Of a DNA stretch of 64,000 nucleotides, positions 1-12,130 are shown one piece after another (position 1 is the first letter of the stretch; each line of letters opens with the position of its first letter). The DNA lies in NCBI GenBank assembly GCA_933228895.1, contig OW121855.1:70456698-70520697 (forward strand), written 5' to 3'. Under the pieces are notes generated by a model, which saw only the letters and a list, made by a program, of their open reading frames with translations, had not been told where the DNA came from and did no database searches. The translations under genes and the position numbers were made by a program. This stretch comes from Platycnemis pennipes. Its lineage: Eukaryota; Arthropoda; Insecta; Odonata; Platycnemididae.

Positions 1-366
1 TCCCCGAACCCCCCTTCAGCTGGGGGGGATTCCCCAGACCCCCGGTTTGCCCCTCCCTTAGTCCAAACTTAGATCCGCCACTGGAAGGAAGACAATCTTT
101 GCTGTGCTGAACGGCACCCACAGGGTGAGAGGGTTACTAATAGCTTCATGGGGGTTGTCCGTTAATTTTGCAATGCTGAAAGGGGGTGGGGTAAATATTG
201 TATCCGCTTTATTCAACCGAGGAATTTTTTGTAATGGACCTTAGTACATGCAATGTAAATGTGGACTTTGCATTTTACTGTCTTTATGTATGTTTCTGTG
301 ATGACATCTAATACGGTGTGTAACATTTATCAAGATGACTAAAGCTATGATTATTATTATTATTAG
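1..366 (+). repeat. Repeat edge and LINE-like 3' tail
   Basis: The first 80 bases are C-rich and read like the end of a dispersed repeat. Positions 300-365 end in a short ATT microsatellite (about 349-365), the kind of tail left by CR1/jockey-type LINE 3' ends. No coding sequence is visible. The call rests only on composition and the tail. Confidence 0.3.
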
Positions 367-480
367 GCCAACAGTTTACATGCACTATTGACAAGGAGCC
401 TATGTTGGGAGATGAATAATTCATACACTCACCCTTGTCTATATAATAACAGGAATACACACAATAGCTAGTGAATTAAT

Positions 481-961
481 TAGAGATGTTCGAATACTAC
501 CCATGAATATTTGAATACCTCAAATAATAGAAGGTCTTCAATATTCGAGACTTCGAATAGTTAAGTTAAAAGTATTCGATATTCGAGAATTCAAATAATT
601 ATGATAATTACGCTATATTTGGTGTGTGGATGAACTACACCACATCAATTCAAACCTGGACAGGACATGGTGAATTAACACTTACAGCTCACTTATTAAG
701 GCTTATAAAAGTTAATTTATTCAACAGTAAATAATTGGTAGAAAAATATTTTATTATATATTTGATATTTTTAAACCAGAATTAATTTTTTTCATTTAAT
801 AAACTTGCAGCTTTTTACTTCCAACAGGTAACAAATCAATTTGCAGAATAATATTTAGCGTATCAAATATGAATTCTAGTATTCGAGGCATTAAAAATTG
901 GGAGATATTTTTCATGATTTGATATTCGAATTTGAGAAATCTAATATTCAACCCATCTCTA
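481..961. mobile_element. hAT-type non-autonomous element with palindromic subterminal repeats
   Basis: The left end TAGAGATGTTCGAATAC and the right end, read inward on the minus strand, TAGAGATGGGTTGAATAT form terminal inverted repeats. Flanking 8-mers GAATTAAT (473-480) and GAATAAAT (962-969) match at 7 of 8 positions, fitting the 8-bp target duplication of hAT elements. The TAGAGATG start is typical of Ac-like hAT ends. Inside both ends are many variants of the palindrome ATATTCGAATAT. There is no transposase coding, so this is a MITE-sized derivative of 481 bp. Confidence 0.75.
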
Positions 962-996
962 GAATAAATAATAATGTTGGGAACTAAGCACTATAC

Positions 997-1042
997 CTTG
1001 AAATTGACTCCAGTTTCTCAAAAATCTGGTACATAGCTTCTC
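997..1042 (-). CDS. MGA-domain-like host gene, exon 4 (46 nt)
   Basis: On the minus strand an acceptor (TTTTCTTGCAG) precedes 46 coding bases, followed by the donor GTATAG. The exon enters in phase 1 and leaves in phase 2, and the entry phase fits the donor at 2621 exactly. It encodes about 15 residues, GEAMYQIFEKLESIS, a helical-looking segment that continues the charged helical stretch of the previous exon. No following exon is visible before the window edge, so the 3' end of the gene lies outside. The exon is short, so the support is phase agreement and splice-site quality rather than homology. Confidence 0.6.
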
Positions 1043-2620
1043 CTGCAAGAAAATGAAAATGGAACGTGTTATTAGGTAAATTACACATACAAACTACGAA
1101 AGGAAAGAAAACTAATGCATATATCCCATTTAGATGGGGATCATTCATAACAATGCTGAAAAATTATGACATATTAATTATTACAAATTAGCAAATGAAA
1201 TGAAAGATCCACAGATCTTTCATTTCATTCGCCGCTTATAACTCGAGAGATAATTGATGGATCGAAAAATGGAAAAATACGGGTCTTTTTATTTTACAAA
1301 CTCTACCTATCATATTCGGCAATAAAAACATATGGTAAATGACCCTATTGCATGTCAATTTACAAGTCAACATATTAAACAAAAATAATAAAATTTGGCA
1401 TTAGTGAAAGTTGGAAATGAAAATTCACTTTGTACGTTCCATACAAAGGTTTAATTGGTTTCGACAATATATGTCATTATCAAGGTGTAAAAATAAAAAT
1501 ATCCGTTCCTTAAATACCCTCAAATTAGGGGTGGGGAGGGAAACTGAGGAAGGAGGGGAGGGGAGTGGTTTGGGGGTGGGGGAACTATGGTAGGTGAGAA
1601 ATCATAGACAGAGAAATCAAAGACATAAGTCAAATATTGCATTGACGTCATTGCTGGCCTTGTTTGGGAGTTCGCCTTCCTTTCCCCCCCTTCCACTAGA
1701 CCCACTCCCCAAGAGTCAAAACAGGGATGGCGAACATACTCCCCTAAGCTTTTACAGTTTACCTCAAGTGAATAAATATTCTTTCATACACTCAAAGTTG
1801 TTTGTCTATTACTCTCACCATTCCAATGCCTAGGGCAAGAATCCTAATTATATTTAATTCTTAGCAACACTCACTGCGTCCAGGCATTTCGCAGGATATA
1901 GCAAGATGTCAACGTGGGGGTTGCGCCCAAGAATTTCCAACCTGCACCCGAACGTACCTCCTTTGAGACTGCTAGGTGTGGCGACACATCAACAAAATGG
2001 GGTTCTTGTCCTTAGCATCGGAATGGTCATAATAAGTACACCATACTGAGTTTCACAAATTTTATATTGTAGCCATCTAATACAAAGCTGTGGGGGAGTG
2101 TGTAATGAACCTTACGAGACTGAAAGAGAGAGAGGAATGTGGGTGTGAGTGAGTGTGACTCCCGAGTGCTGGCAGCATTGCAGTATATATCGAGCCGAAC
2201 AAAGGTGAAACTTTCCGTCTCTTAGAAAACAAATAGGTATTTGTCTCCCGGACATTCAAGCTTTGCAAACGGTGGAAAATCCCAATAAGGGCAGGAGTGG
2301 GGGAAATTAACCTTTTGTGTTTATTTTGATCTCTCTCTCTCTATCTCCAAATTCCGGCACACAACAGGAACTTACTTTTAAATTATTTCCTGTGAGCGAG
2401 TTCCATAAAGTTAAGCCTACAGCTTTGATAAATATGACTTGTTTCATTTACTATAGTGTAGCTACAGAAGATAAAAAATTTAAGAGGAACATCACATCCA
2501 AGTCTGAATGGAATTCATTACACACACACCAGTGTTATCACTTACGAAGTGAGCAATTAAAAAATAAATAATTACAAAATAACAAAGTTATAAAATATAA
2601 AAACAGTATAAAATAATTAC
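1043..2620 (-). other. Intron 3 of the MGA-domain-like gene
   Basis: This 1578-nt intron has GT-AG ends (GTAATT donor, TTGCAG acceptor). It contains a copy of a dispersed repeat (about 1322-1495), a G-rich/C-rich stretch at 1525-1710 and a short CT tract near 2330-2345. No gene is seen inside. Confidence 0.5.
1322..1495 (+). repeat. Dispersed repeat with one arm of a hairpin MITE
   Basis: About 1340-1430 is similar to 12383-12480; both contain AATAAAATTTGGCATTA. The following 1423-1485 (CACTTTGTACGTTCCATACA, then CAATATATGTCATTATCAA) matches one arm of the complete hairpin element at 40812-40992. This is therefore a single-arm or decayed copy of that hairpin family next to a second repeat. 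It is noncoding. Confidence 0.55.
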
Positions 2621-2735
2621 CACTGCACATTTTCCTCAGCTTAGCCAAGAGATAACCTTTCCTTGAATTTTCTGATATCAGTGTATCCAACAGCTCTCTT
2701 CCTTTATCTTCAAGGGATCTGATCATTGCATTTGA
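2621..2735 (-). CDS. MGA-domain-like host gene, exon 3 (115 nt)
   Basis: The minus-strand acceptor TTTTTTTCAG lies at 2736-2745 and the donor GTAATT begins at 2620. The exon enters in phase 0, matching the end of the 4068-4262 exon, and leaves in phase 1. Its 38 codons begin SNAMIRSLEDKGRELLDTL and are rich in charged heptad-like residues, suggesting an alpha-helix or coiled coil. I do not recognise a named domain. The coding assignment is supported by clean open frame, splice sites and phase continuity on both sides. Confidence 0.7.
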
Positions 2736-3604
2736 CTGAAAAAAATTAACAGATTTCAATTTTTGCCTCCTCTTTCAAAATTTAAATGATTTTATTCCTA
2801 TATTAATTATTTTGGCAATAGTTTGAAACTTTTTTTCAAAAAAAGCAACTTTTTTTTACAAAATATCTCACTTAAATGGCTAAAGCCAGGAAGAGAATAT
2901 ATAATGCATTCTTTCCCTCAACTTTCCTATTTCCTTTCATAAATTCCCTCGCCCCATGGTAAAACACAAGAATTCATTGCAGTGTCAATTCACCTAAGAG
3001 AGCAATTATAATTCAATCTCAGGGAATAATCATAAATTATTATGCAAATGATGTTATTGCCTCAGAGAACATTGCAGTGCATCAAATGCTAGCAAGGTCC
3101 ATCTTTAAAAAAAAATGGTTTTCCAGATTTGTTGTCATCTAGATATAGCAGTTAATACTACAATATCAAAGAATACTTAGATCATAATTATTCTATGGAA
3201 AATACTTCCACAGAGAACATAGATATGCATCAAATGCTATTAAATACATTTTTCCAATAAAAACCACACTAATTTAATACCATAACAGACTCGTACCAGG
3301 AAAAAAACTACTAAAAACAGGTTTACCAACATGGTGACTTGGCACACATACTGATTCAGGCATTTGAGTGCAGCAATGCAATGATCATGAAAGCATGAAG
3401 AGAATCAGCAAAGAGCTGGTGCAATTCATGCAATGGCATCATTAACATTATTTATTTTGGATACAAGTATAACAACCATTGACCCCTTGAAGTAACATTT
3501 GATAGTAGTACTGAAAATGGATTCATGCTACACCCCAAATGACCTTTATTTTTCTCAATATTTATTTACTCTATAATATAGAACTCATTGCACACTGTTG
3601 CTAT

Positions 3605-3862
3605 TTAATTTCCACCTACACTGCAAGCATCATGATTCTCTTTCGGACATACAAACGGTTGATGTACTTCAACCACTGCTATTCCAATGGATGAATTGTT
3701 GATAATTGGCATCCCAATTATTTTCAGTGGATTAACTAGCTTTGATATACAAAATAAAATTGTAACAGCATTTGAAGCTGTGGCACATCGAGGCAATTGG
3801 TGCGTGAAGCATGACACGGCCCAATATGCAAAGTTACCATGAGAGAAAATTTTACCATCCAT
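3605..3862 (-). pseudogene. Possible Argonaute-like fragment (L2/MID region) inside an intron
   Basis: An 85-residue open stretch lies in intron 2 of the host gene on the same strand. It contains MDGKIF...FAYWAVSCFTHQ and later IIGMPI, with spacing that resembles the linker-2/MID region of Argonautes, where a WA..CF..Q motif precedes a GMPI motif by about 30 residues. An in-frame TAG lies two codons upstream of the first Met, and no splice sites fit the host gene phases. I read it as a decayed, possibly retrotransposed or nested copy. The similarity is judged from memory of the family and is modest; chance is a real alternative. Confidence 0.3.
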
Positions 3863-4067
3863 TACCGGCTATTGATCACACTTCCATAAATGGTCACACA
3901 CAACAAAATTTCTACAACGACTTTCTAATGCTGCAAACATCAGGTCAAAGCGTAAAGAAGAGAGAATTGTCCAGAGATAAACTTGGATAACTCTGGAAAT
4001 TCTTTAATACTGTTACGCTTTAAATTGGCAGAATTGGCCACAAACCGCCACTGCCACAAACACTTAC

Positions 4068-4262
4068 CCTGGAAATGACCTTCACCAAGACATCAGGCTT
4101 TGGATCAGGAAGCAAAGCAGTGAGTTCAATTTTGGCAGCTCGTATATCCCTCCGTCTCTTGTATTCAAGCAACCTTCGGTTGTCCACTAGCTCCAAGCCA
4201 TATTGAGTCAAATAATCAGAACACACTTCATCGTAGCTAAAAACACCTTTGGCAGTAATAAA
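4068..4262 (-). CDS. MGA-domain-like host gene, exon 2 (195 nt)
   Basis: The minus-strand acceptor (TCTTTTACAG) lies just above 4262 and a strong donor (AGG|GTAAGTG) at 4068/4067. The exon is 65 codons, phase 0 on both sides, and joins the 1101-codon first exon without a shift. It encodes FITAKGVFSYDEVCSDYLTQ..., then a very basic stretch with YKRRRDIRAAKIE, and ends PKPDVLVKVISR. Dense charge and lack of stops support real coding. The role of this part of the protein is unknown to me. The basic helix could contact nucleic acid or a partner protein, but that is speculation. Confidence 0.8.
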
Positions 4263-4908
4263 CTGTAAAAGACAGATTATGTTCACTTTAATTTCTATTA
4301 CAATTACTGAATTGTTAAAATAGCTACAACAACGGCACCTTTTTTATTAAAAAAATAACACAGGAAGGCAAAGTGTTCACACAATATCCGAAAATGTTAA
4401 TTGAATCAAAAAACAATGTACCAGCAATTGATGTACAAACCCATAAACCATAAAGTCAACACAGAGAATTTAATCACATATTAACATCATAAACCACACA
4501 TTCTCTTAGGATGTCAATGCTGGGACATGACTAGGTTAAATAATTGCATGATAGAGATGAAATCAATGGTTTATGGAATGACAATAGAATTTTGAATTCA
4601 CAATGAACACCTCGCTATTCCTTACAAAATAGTGTGGAATAAGAGTGTATTTTTTCTGTGTTCCACACGATAGTGATGACTCCAGGTAAATTAAAGCATG
4701 TTAAATAATATTCAATTTTAAAATCAAGGTTTATCCATTGCAATTAAGACTTTGTAATAGGAACTGAAAAATGAGCAACTTCCACAGAGAAAAAAGTTAT
4801 TAAAAAATTCTTTGTAGTTATGTCATGGAAAATCTTTCTCCCTTTGAACTCCCATACACAAAAATAACTATATTTATGGCCAGTATAGGGTACTTTTTTT
4901 TATCTCAC

Positions 4909-7900
4909 CTGATCCTCAGTCAGGGTCCTGAGGTCTAGTATCCTCCTTTCTCTATTCATTTCTAAGTATTCCCGATTCTCCACAAAGGTCCAATTCATTT
5001 TGTAGTCATCAGGATACCATTTCACTTTGATGATGGAATTCAGGTATATGATGGCAGTTTCTATGCCTTTAAAGGTTAAAGGAGTGTCCCGTATATTGAA
5101 CGATGAATCCACAATGGTGATGTTCTTTACATTCTTCTGAGACTTGCCTTCTTTTGTAGCAGCGATTGCCATCAAGTCTGGGACTTCTGAGACAAGGTAA
5201 CCAGACTTCACAATGGGCACTCGAGGCACACGAGTTTTCAGTAAACTTTTAGAAGGCTTGGGAGCAACCACCATCTCTTTCGTGCCCTCCAAGTCATCAG
5301 CTGCAGGATTCACTATGTCATTGAATCCTGACCAGTTACCCAAAACACTCTCAATCTTTATGCTGAAATTTGGTTGAGATGAGCCATCCGACGCAGGCTC
5401 TTCCTCTTTTGGTTCCTCTACACGAGGTTCCAATTCTGTGTGCACTGACCCTTCTGAGGTAGTTGGCTCAGAAATGCTTTCACTGGTGTTAGCCTGAGTG
5501 ACAGTGTCATCAACAGTTGATGACACACTTTGACGGTGATCGGTTCTAACATTTTTCTCCCGAATATTTTTCACTTGTGGCTCTGTCACAATGGGTTTTG
5601 ATGAACATGTTTCATTCACTTGTGTTTCTGTGTCTGAGGGTGCTGTGTCAGTGGATGATGATGAAGATTCATTGACTGGGTTCACAGGACGGGTGGTACT
5701 CCTGGACACCCTTGGCAATGTTGCAGCATTCAATGGCTCCTTAGAAAGCTGAACATAGGTGCGGCAGAGGATACCATTGATTTTCACGAACGCTCTTATT
5801 TCTGGAACTTCATAATTATAATATGGGCCAACTTTAACTGTGTTGTCGCTGAGCGTGTAATCTGCATAGACTCCCTGTCTCCATATCTGGCTATTATACA
5901 TGTAGTTGGATCCACCTGAGCATGTTATTCTGACAGCTATGTCTTTTTCCTTTGAAATCTGAAGTGCGTACACCATTTGAGAGTACGTAGCACTGAAGTT
6001 TGGCTTGTCAATGATGATCTTGTCAAAACTTCTGTCCAGATTCAAACAATACCAACTAAGCTCCATGAGACTCTTAGGAGTTGCTGGTTGCGGGACTTTA
6101 GGCTGCATGCTACGAGTGAACACCTCTTCCTGATATGATATATCAGGTACTGTAGTATCAGGAGAAGCAGGCCCGTGGTTGACAACTCTATTTGATCCAG
6201 AACTTTCCGCAGGTTGGGAATTGTTTGCATCATACACAGGAAGGTCGGGTTCGGGTATTTCATTGATTTCAGACTCCATAACATCCTTTGGGGCAGTATC
6301 CTGAAACCGAACATTCTGGCTATTTTTTATGACTAACAAGTCACCAAACATGACTTTTTTCCCCGAATTTGCAAAGGTCATTTCTTTTGTTCCCTTGCTA
6401 TAAGTTCTCATAACTTTAATAAGGTTTCTATCACCAAGTTTAGTTTTCATGTTCAGTGCTCCTTTTAATTCCCAGTACAAGACATGACAAAAAAGTACAC
6501 AACATCCATAACGTACAGGTTCATTCTTATATAGCTGGAATAAGTAATCAATGCTGGATGCCATCCCACATACATTGTCAATAAACTTGAGATTTACACT
6601 GTGCACATCAGGAGGACGTTCACTCTCTGACACATAAATTCTGGTAAGGCATTTTGGAGCCTGACTCAACCACAAATGGGCAGCATTATTTGTAACTAAT
6701 TCTTCCAACACTTCCCATTTCATTAGCCGGATTGAATTCATCTGCAGGGGTGATATTGAATCACTGCACATTAGCTCCAATTCCTTCTCACCTACTTCCG
6801 GACACGTAAGCATTTTACGATACTCCTTATAATGGCGTATATACTTCCTTGATATAATGGCTGGAATATTACTTTCAGTCGGTATCAGTTCATCACTTTT
6901 TGGTGGTTCAATCAAGGAAGTGCCCTTATGCAATGCAGCACTGCTCAAGGTTGCTATGCCTTTGGGAAGACCACTCGCATTGGCATCATCAGCTACTTTT
7001 GACACCCCATGTAGATTTTTCTTCAAAACGGAAACCTGATGAGTAACCTTCCCAGATGTGCTTTTAAGAGCAATATTCCAAGGCCTCTTAATGAAAGAAG
7101 AGCTTTCAGGACTAGAGTTGAGGGAAGTTAATGAATCAGGCTCCATACCCCTCTCATTTGCGTCAGGTAATTCAAGAGCACTAGCTGATGCAATGCTCCC
7201 ATCATTTCCTTTATTCTTTTTTGCAGGAGGGGAAGAGTGGACAAAAAATTTTGACTTTCGCTTAACCACAGCCAATAAGTCAAGCTCTTCCTCCTCCTCA
7301 ACCCACCTCCTGGGAGGTCTCCTTTGTCTTTTTGTGGGCACACCCTCACTTTCAGGGGAATTAGTTGTCTGGCACAAAAGAGTTAACTTATTAGCATCAC
7401 TCTGCAACACATTTGGACCTATACATTTCTTTGAAAACATACAATCTGCATGGCCACAGTGCGTCCTCTTCCTTTTAGCCTTAAGACTTTCACACATGCA
7501 TCCTAGGCGACAGAAATCATTGCCACATTCACTCTTCACTCGAATGAGCTCGGCATTAACTTCAGTATCACCCTTAATCATATCATTACTCTGTGATCCA
7601 ACGTGACCAGAAGAAGTTTTTTGGAAAATCTTTCTGCCCTTATTGATCAGTTCACACTTCATACTGTTGTTTTTATCAGGAGGCATGGTTAACTGCTTTA
7701 CTTTTGCAGGTGACATAGTTTCCCCATTTGGATTCACTTCGAAGCAATCAATATCCAGATCTACCATGTTCATCACAATATCCATTTTATCCTCTACTTT
7801 ACTGAGAAATTGGAAGACTTCATTATTGGACAAATAGATAGCATGATGGCATGAATCAAAGCCAAGGAAAGGATAGCTGCAAGGTCCTAATATCTTGCAT

Positions 7901-8211
7901 CGATAATTTCTATCATCAGGCAACTTGGCATTGAAGTCCACATTCATTGCACCCCCAGTAGACCGAGTTAAACGCTTGCCATTATCCACATCCTGTTTAG
8001 GATCCTCCACAGAGTTACTGTTGCAAAAGCTATTCATTGACCGAAACTCATACTGATTTGGTGAAGATGGCAAAGAAGTTATAATTGTTTCTCTTAACTT
8101 AAGGGTCACTTGAACGGATTTCTGTTGACTTATCCACAAAGGAAGTCTTCCCAAAATAACCCTGGGACCTCCATCCTTAAAGCCACGGGATTTTTTCTTC
8201 GCCATTTTCAT
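4909..8211 (-). CDS. MGA conserved-domain-like nuclear protein, first coding exon
   Basis: This exon carries 1101 codons from ATG at 8211 to the donor CAG|GTGAGA at 4909/4908; reading on would give only VR and a stop. A second Met at codon 3 (MAKKKSRG) is an equally good start. Residues 234-263 hold a Cys cluster, CRLGCMC then RTHCGHADCMF and a final Cys, closely like the Cys-rich part of the MGA conserved domain (DUF4801 family) of MAX gene-associated proteins. It is followed by a basic KRQRRPPRRW stretch and an acidic EEEEELDLL run. The basic N-terminus suggests nuclear localisation. A low-complexity Ser/Thr-rich region lies around residues 830-930. No T-box or bHLHZip is visible in the part seen. 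In vertebrates MGA acts in chromatin repression with MAX and PRC1.6; whether this homologue does so is inference. It is the only clearly intact host gene in the window. Confidence 0.85.
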
Positions 8212-9780
8212 TTTGTACTATGTATCTTTTTAAATAACTAGAATGAATGTCTAACTCAAGGTAAATCTATGAGAAATTTCTTGAAAATGAGTCGTCGTAC
8301 ACTTCCAACATTAATCATTCATTTTTCACAAGTTTGAGATAACATATTTAAGCTTATAGTTCAATCCTGTATTTCCACTGTATAAAATTTAGACACTTTT
8401 CAGAATGTGTGGCAGATCATCTATTTCTTTGTGTCCTGAAACCGGCACTAATGAAGATGGTTCAGCATCCACTAGTGATGCATTTCTTGGCCCAAGGGTG
8501 ATACTCTGCTTACATTAATTACTTATTGGTCAACAGTATGCCTGAAGACCTAGAAAGAAGAAAAATATCGTTTATACAAAACATATCACCATACACTGTT
8601 TATGAGAACTACTCTACGAAATTTACAACTATATAACTAGAGTAGTTAGCCATTATAAATAAATTTAATAAGCTTTAAGAGGAATAAACCTGCATTCTTA
8701 AATGTTGCTTTCCTTACACTAAATTTCTCCTTCAAAAGATTAAAGCATCATAAGGGTCTCTAGGCATTATATGCAACTGTAGGTATGGATATAACTTAAG
8801 TATTTCACAATTTTTCACTACATCGAAACTTTAAATAATGTTTGCAATATAGTGGATGAAGAGCAGGCGCCCTAAATTGAATAGAGCCACAACTGAAGCT
8901 TCTGCAAAGCGTAGTGAAAAACGTAAATTATTGATTTATAACGTTACCATTGTTAGTGGCTGAAGAATAGTAAAGGAAAATATCACACCGTCTCCATTGA
9001 AGACGTGGCTTGCACAATCTACTTTTGAAAGGGGGTGAACATTAAGCTGAACTCATTTTTAAGCTCTTCTTTCAGAGCCTTTGTCACGGAAAAGACCACG
9101 TAAATATACACTGAATCCAGGGGAGAATTACGGTTGCTATTTCACAAAATTAACAGGAATATCATCATTTGAATAAAATACATGATTTTACATAGCATCC
9201 ATGAGAGAATCTTTTCACTGTTTTAGCTTAATTTAGGTCTAAAATATTATGCCTGACGCAGAGCATATGATTTTCTTCTAGCAGAAATTTATTCCTCTAA
9301 ATTCAATATCCAGAGCAGTAGGTATCTAGTTGCAAATGAAGGTGCAAATTGTACACTTCCATAGTGTATGCATACATCAATACTAGTTTAAAAATACAAA
9401 TACACCGCTCACTCGACAAGTTTTTCAGTAGAGATTAAAGTAATACATATAGAAAAATGCTCTAATGGAGCTTCATAGGCAAGTCCAAACTGCACAAAAA
9501 TTTTACAAAGACGCTTGACTGTCTAATCTCTGACTAATTGGAGAAAAAGAACAAGTTAGTTGTGTTTAACTCCATGAACCCAGTGGGCATGAATACAAAT
9601 TTAAAGATACATTCATGAATTATAATTTCGTAAATCATGCAAGCATGTTGCGGGAGTGCATATAACTTGGGAGAAAAAAATAGCACCTGCAAAAAAATAG
9701 CAAATAGCACCTGCAAGTTAATGAAAAATACTCGTTCAATCAAAATTTGATATTACGAAGTGTCACTGCAGTCAAGTGGT
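8212..9780. other. AT-rich stretch upstream of the host gene
   Basis: No convincing coding exon is seen. It should contain the promoter and any 5' UTR exons of the minus-strand gene starting at 8211, but I could not fix a TATA box, initiator or 5' UTR splice pair. Confidence 0.4.
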
Positions 9781-9789
9781 TAACTTAGG

Positions 9790-10250
9790 TAACATAAAAA
9801 AATATCAGATCAGCTATGTTAAGTTCTAAGATCTCATCTTGGATGAGTACTTATCATGGCAAGAGCAAATACCCAATGTAACAAACAGAATTTGCCCAAA
9901 TATAGGTGTACTGAACAGACTAAAGTCAGCAATGCCTAAAGATGTACTTAAGAATGTGTATTATGGGTTAATTAATGATCATCTGAACTACCAAACTTCC
10001 CTTCTTAGAGACTTCCAGCCTCAAGAATTCTGCACACTTCACTGACAAAATCCAAAACATCACCCAACAAGACAGATATGCTGGTCTCCTTCAATGTCAA
10101 ATCACTTTTCCCCAACATTCCCATCCCAGAAACCTTAAATTTTCTATAACATTGGCTCTTGTCCAATAATATCCCAAAAGAAAAAAATCAAAGAATACAT
10201 CCCTTTAACAACCCTCATTATGAACCAAAACTATTTCTGTTTTAGTAAAT
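9790..10250 (+). pseudogene. Non-LTR retrotransposon relic (RT C-terminal part)
   Basis: The open segment 9839-10045 reads DEYLSWQEQI, then ICPNIGVLNRLKSAMPKDVL and VYYGLINDHLNYQTSLL. This is the region after the YADD box in jockey/CR1-type LINE polymerases, where LNRLK...LP..VLK.VY..LI...LNY is usual. Frameshifts follow and the reading continues weakly to about 10250. Nothing of the catalytic RT remains. It is a dead fragment. Confidence 0.65.
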
Positions 10251-10864
10251 CCTCCTTTAAACAAGATTTTGGCACAAACATGGGGAATTATCATGACTTG
10301 AACTGCGGTGCTAGTACATACGGAAGCTAGGTATCTTTGTTAATGTCAATGCCTTTGTAAGCCAATTGGCAAAGGATTACAAATTCTGTTTACCACATAA
10401 TAAAACCAGTGCGAAATATTTAGCTTGAATATTGAAGGAAAAAGAAGGCAAACATGAACAAAAAAATAGGAAGGTGTTACCAGGAAGAGATGGAACAATT
10501 ATGTTAACATGCAGTGAAAACTTGGAAGGTGGGCAACTAATGTACATAGTCTTGAACATAAAAACTTACCACCCTTACCAGGACTGCAAGTGCTACTTTC
10601 AAAAACTCTATTGCTAGGGACCGTATTGCAGCACCACAAGGTCTGTGATTAGGCTTTCAGTGGAAGAGGGAATGTAGGGTGCGTTTATTGGGAGAGGAAA
10701 GAGTACTGCTGGACAGGGGTGAAGGAACACTTGGTGGCAAACCATGAAACACCCTCAGTTGTAGGAGACAGGAGAAAGGCTAGTGAGGAAGGGAAGAGAT
10801 GTATCAGACTATCAAATAATCTTAAAATAACGATGAATCACTAAGAGAAAATTTAATGCTTGTG

Positions 10865-11000
10865 TTCATCATCATCGGTCAACAAACCTAAGATTGGTTT
10901 GATACAGCCCTTCACTCGATTCTTCTATCAGCCAATCTCTTCATATTGATGTAACTCCTCTCTTTTACATCCTACACAACCTATTCCATATATCTCAATG
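10865..11000 (-). pseudogene. 3' end of a LINE ORF2 (minus strand)
   Basis: Read on the minus strand, the sequence corresponds to the extreme C-terminus of arthropod RTE/L2-like ORF2 proteins: degraded codons for Q.V.DV.E.SY..MKRLA..R.EWR followed by a TGATGATGA tail. The plus strand shows the tail as CATCATCATCGG at 10868. It is short and broken; the class assignment rests on the shared ending with the better copy at 41440-42765. Confidence 0.5.
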
Positions 11001-11439
11001 CTTGTGTTATCTAATGTAATTCTATAGCAAGATTTTTGAGGTAAAAATTATTTTCTTTCTACTGACCAATCAGTGACAGCTGCATTATTATTTTCTACCA
11101 GCACAACCTAATTTTAAGACTGTGAATGTCATTCAACAGCATGTAGCACAGACAGGCCAACATCAGGAAATGGTGCCATGGTTGGGGAATGGTTTGGTTA
11201 CTTTTTGACCGCGAGAAAACTGTGCCATTCGCACAGTTGGTCCGGTAAATAACCCCATAAGACCCCATGTATTTCCAACCTCCCTTATGAAACTTTTCAT
11301 TTATATGACGAACTCAATTATGGACTGTTTATTTCCAGTCCTTTGGTAGGAAAGTCCTCACTTATATCTCAGTGACTGACCTACGGAAAGACGTCTGAGT
11401 TTTTGTCAACGACTATTGTGAGTGTCGTTTTCATTTATG

Positions 11440-11620
11440 CACCATTTCAATTATTTGTAAGAAATATGACTTTTGTCCCCATTACCATGGTATGGCGGAA
11501 AAAAAAAATCACGATGTCACACAGGTAGCCTACATTCGCCGTAATCAGGCGGACAACGAGAGCTGTGCGAAGTTCGATCCCTATCACGGTTAAATTTTTT
11601 CTTTCTGTCATCGCATCGAA
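11440..11620 (+). repeat. tRNA-derived SINE, copy 1
   Basis: This segment shares an ordered set of blocks with 11940-12130 and, inverted, 12650-12790: an A-rich stretch, then GTAGCCTACATTCGCCG, then a box-B-like GTTCGATCC (about 11573-11581) followed by a T-rich tail. The box B matches the GWTCRANNC promoter consensus of tRNA genes. The box A part is poorly kept in this copy. The repeat structure supports a SINE family rather than a real tRNA gene, because no cloverleaf can be drawn. Confidence 0.5.
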
Positions 11621-11720
11621 AATTTTATCATCTTTAATTTCAAAGGCTTACATCTGAATATTCACATTTTTATACTTATATTGTTTAAATTAGATTTATG
11701 AATGTATCACTTCAAAATTA

Positions 11721-11850
11721 AGGATGGTGAGGTCGGATCTAAAGATCCACCGATCTTTCATTTCAATCCCTAATGAAATCAAATCCGAAGGCAGAATAAA
11801 TTCGGATCCCAATTGGAGATTTTTAAATTTCGCTGCTTAGCGATCAAAGC
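11721..11850 (+). repeat. Dispersed repeat containing GATC palindromes
   Basis: GGATCTAAAGATCCACCGAT and the following CTTTCATTTC match the stretch near 1200-1230, which has AAAGATCCACAGATCTTT. It appears to be one part of a repeat found twice in the window, interrupted here by the SINE copy at 11940-12130. Confidence 0.4.
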
Positions 11851-11939
11851 ACCCCATAAATGGAATGTAGGTATGGTAGATACTGAAAGGGAGAGGATTT
11901 GTAACTCTGGTCACGAAATGAGATGAAAATTGTTTCCAT

Positions 11940-12130
11940 ACCACTAGAACAAAATAAAGAAATACATATCTTGGCTTTTTTCTCCATAGGAGGCGAGGGA
12001 AAAAAATAAAGTAGAATGTCATGCGGCTTGCCTACATTCACCAGACTCGCATGAACCGATGATGGTGTAGTTGTTAAAAATGACAGCTAGTGTACTGCCG
12101 GTCTCGAGTTCGTTCCTTAACACTGCCTAG
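11940..12130 (+). repeat. tRNA-derived SINE, copy 2
   Basis: This is the best preserved copy. GTAGAATGTCATGCGG is followed by GCCTACATTCACC, then a tRNA-like segment with a box-A-like TGTAGTTGTTAAAA (about 12066) and a box-B-like GAGTTCGTTCC (about 12108) spaced as in tRNA genes. Pol III promoter boxes derived from a tRNA define this SINE class. The tail and target duplications are not clear. Confidence 0.55.

Noticed and set aside
7058..7606. 182-codon plus-strand open frame opposite the MGA-like exon.
   Set aside because: It is the antisense shadow of a long, low-stop coding exon; no motif of its own.
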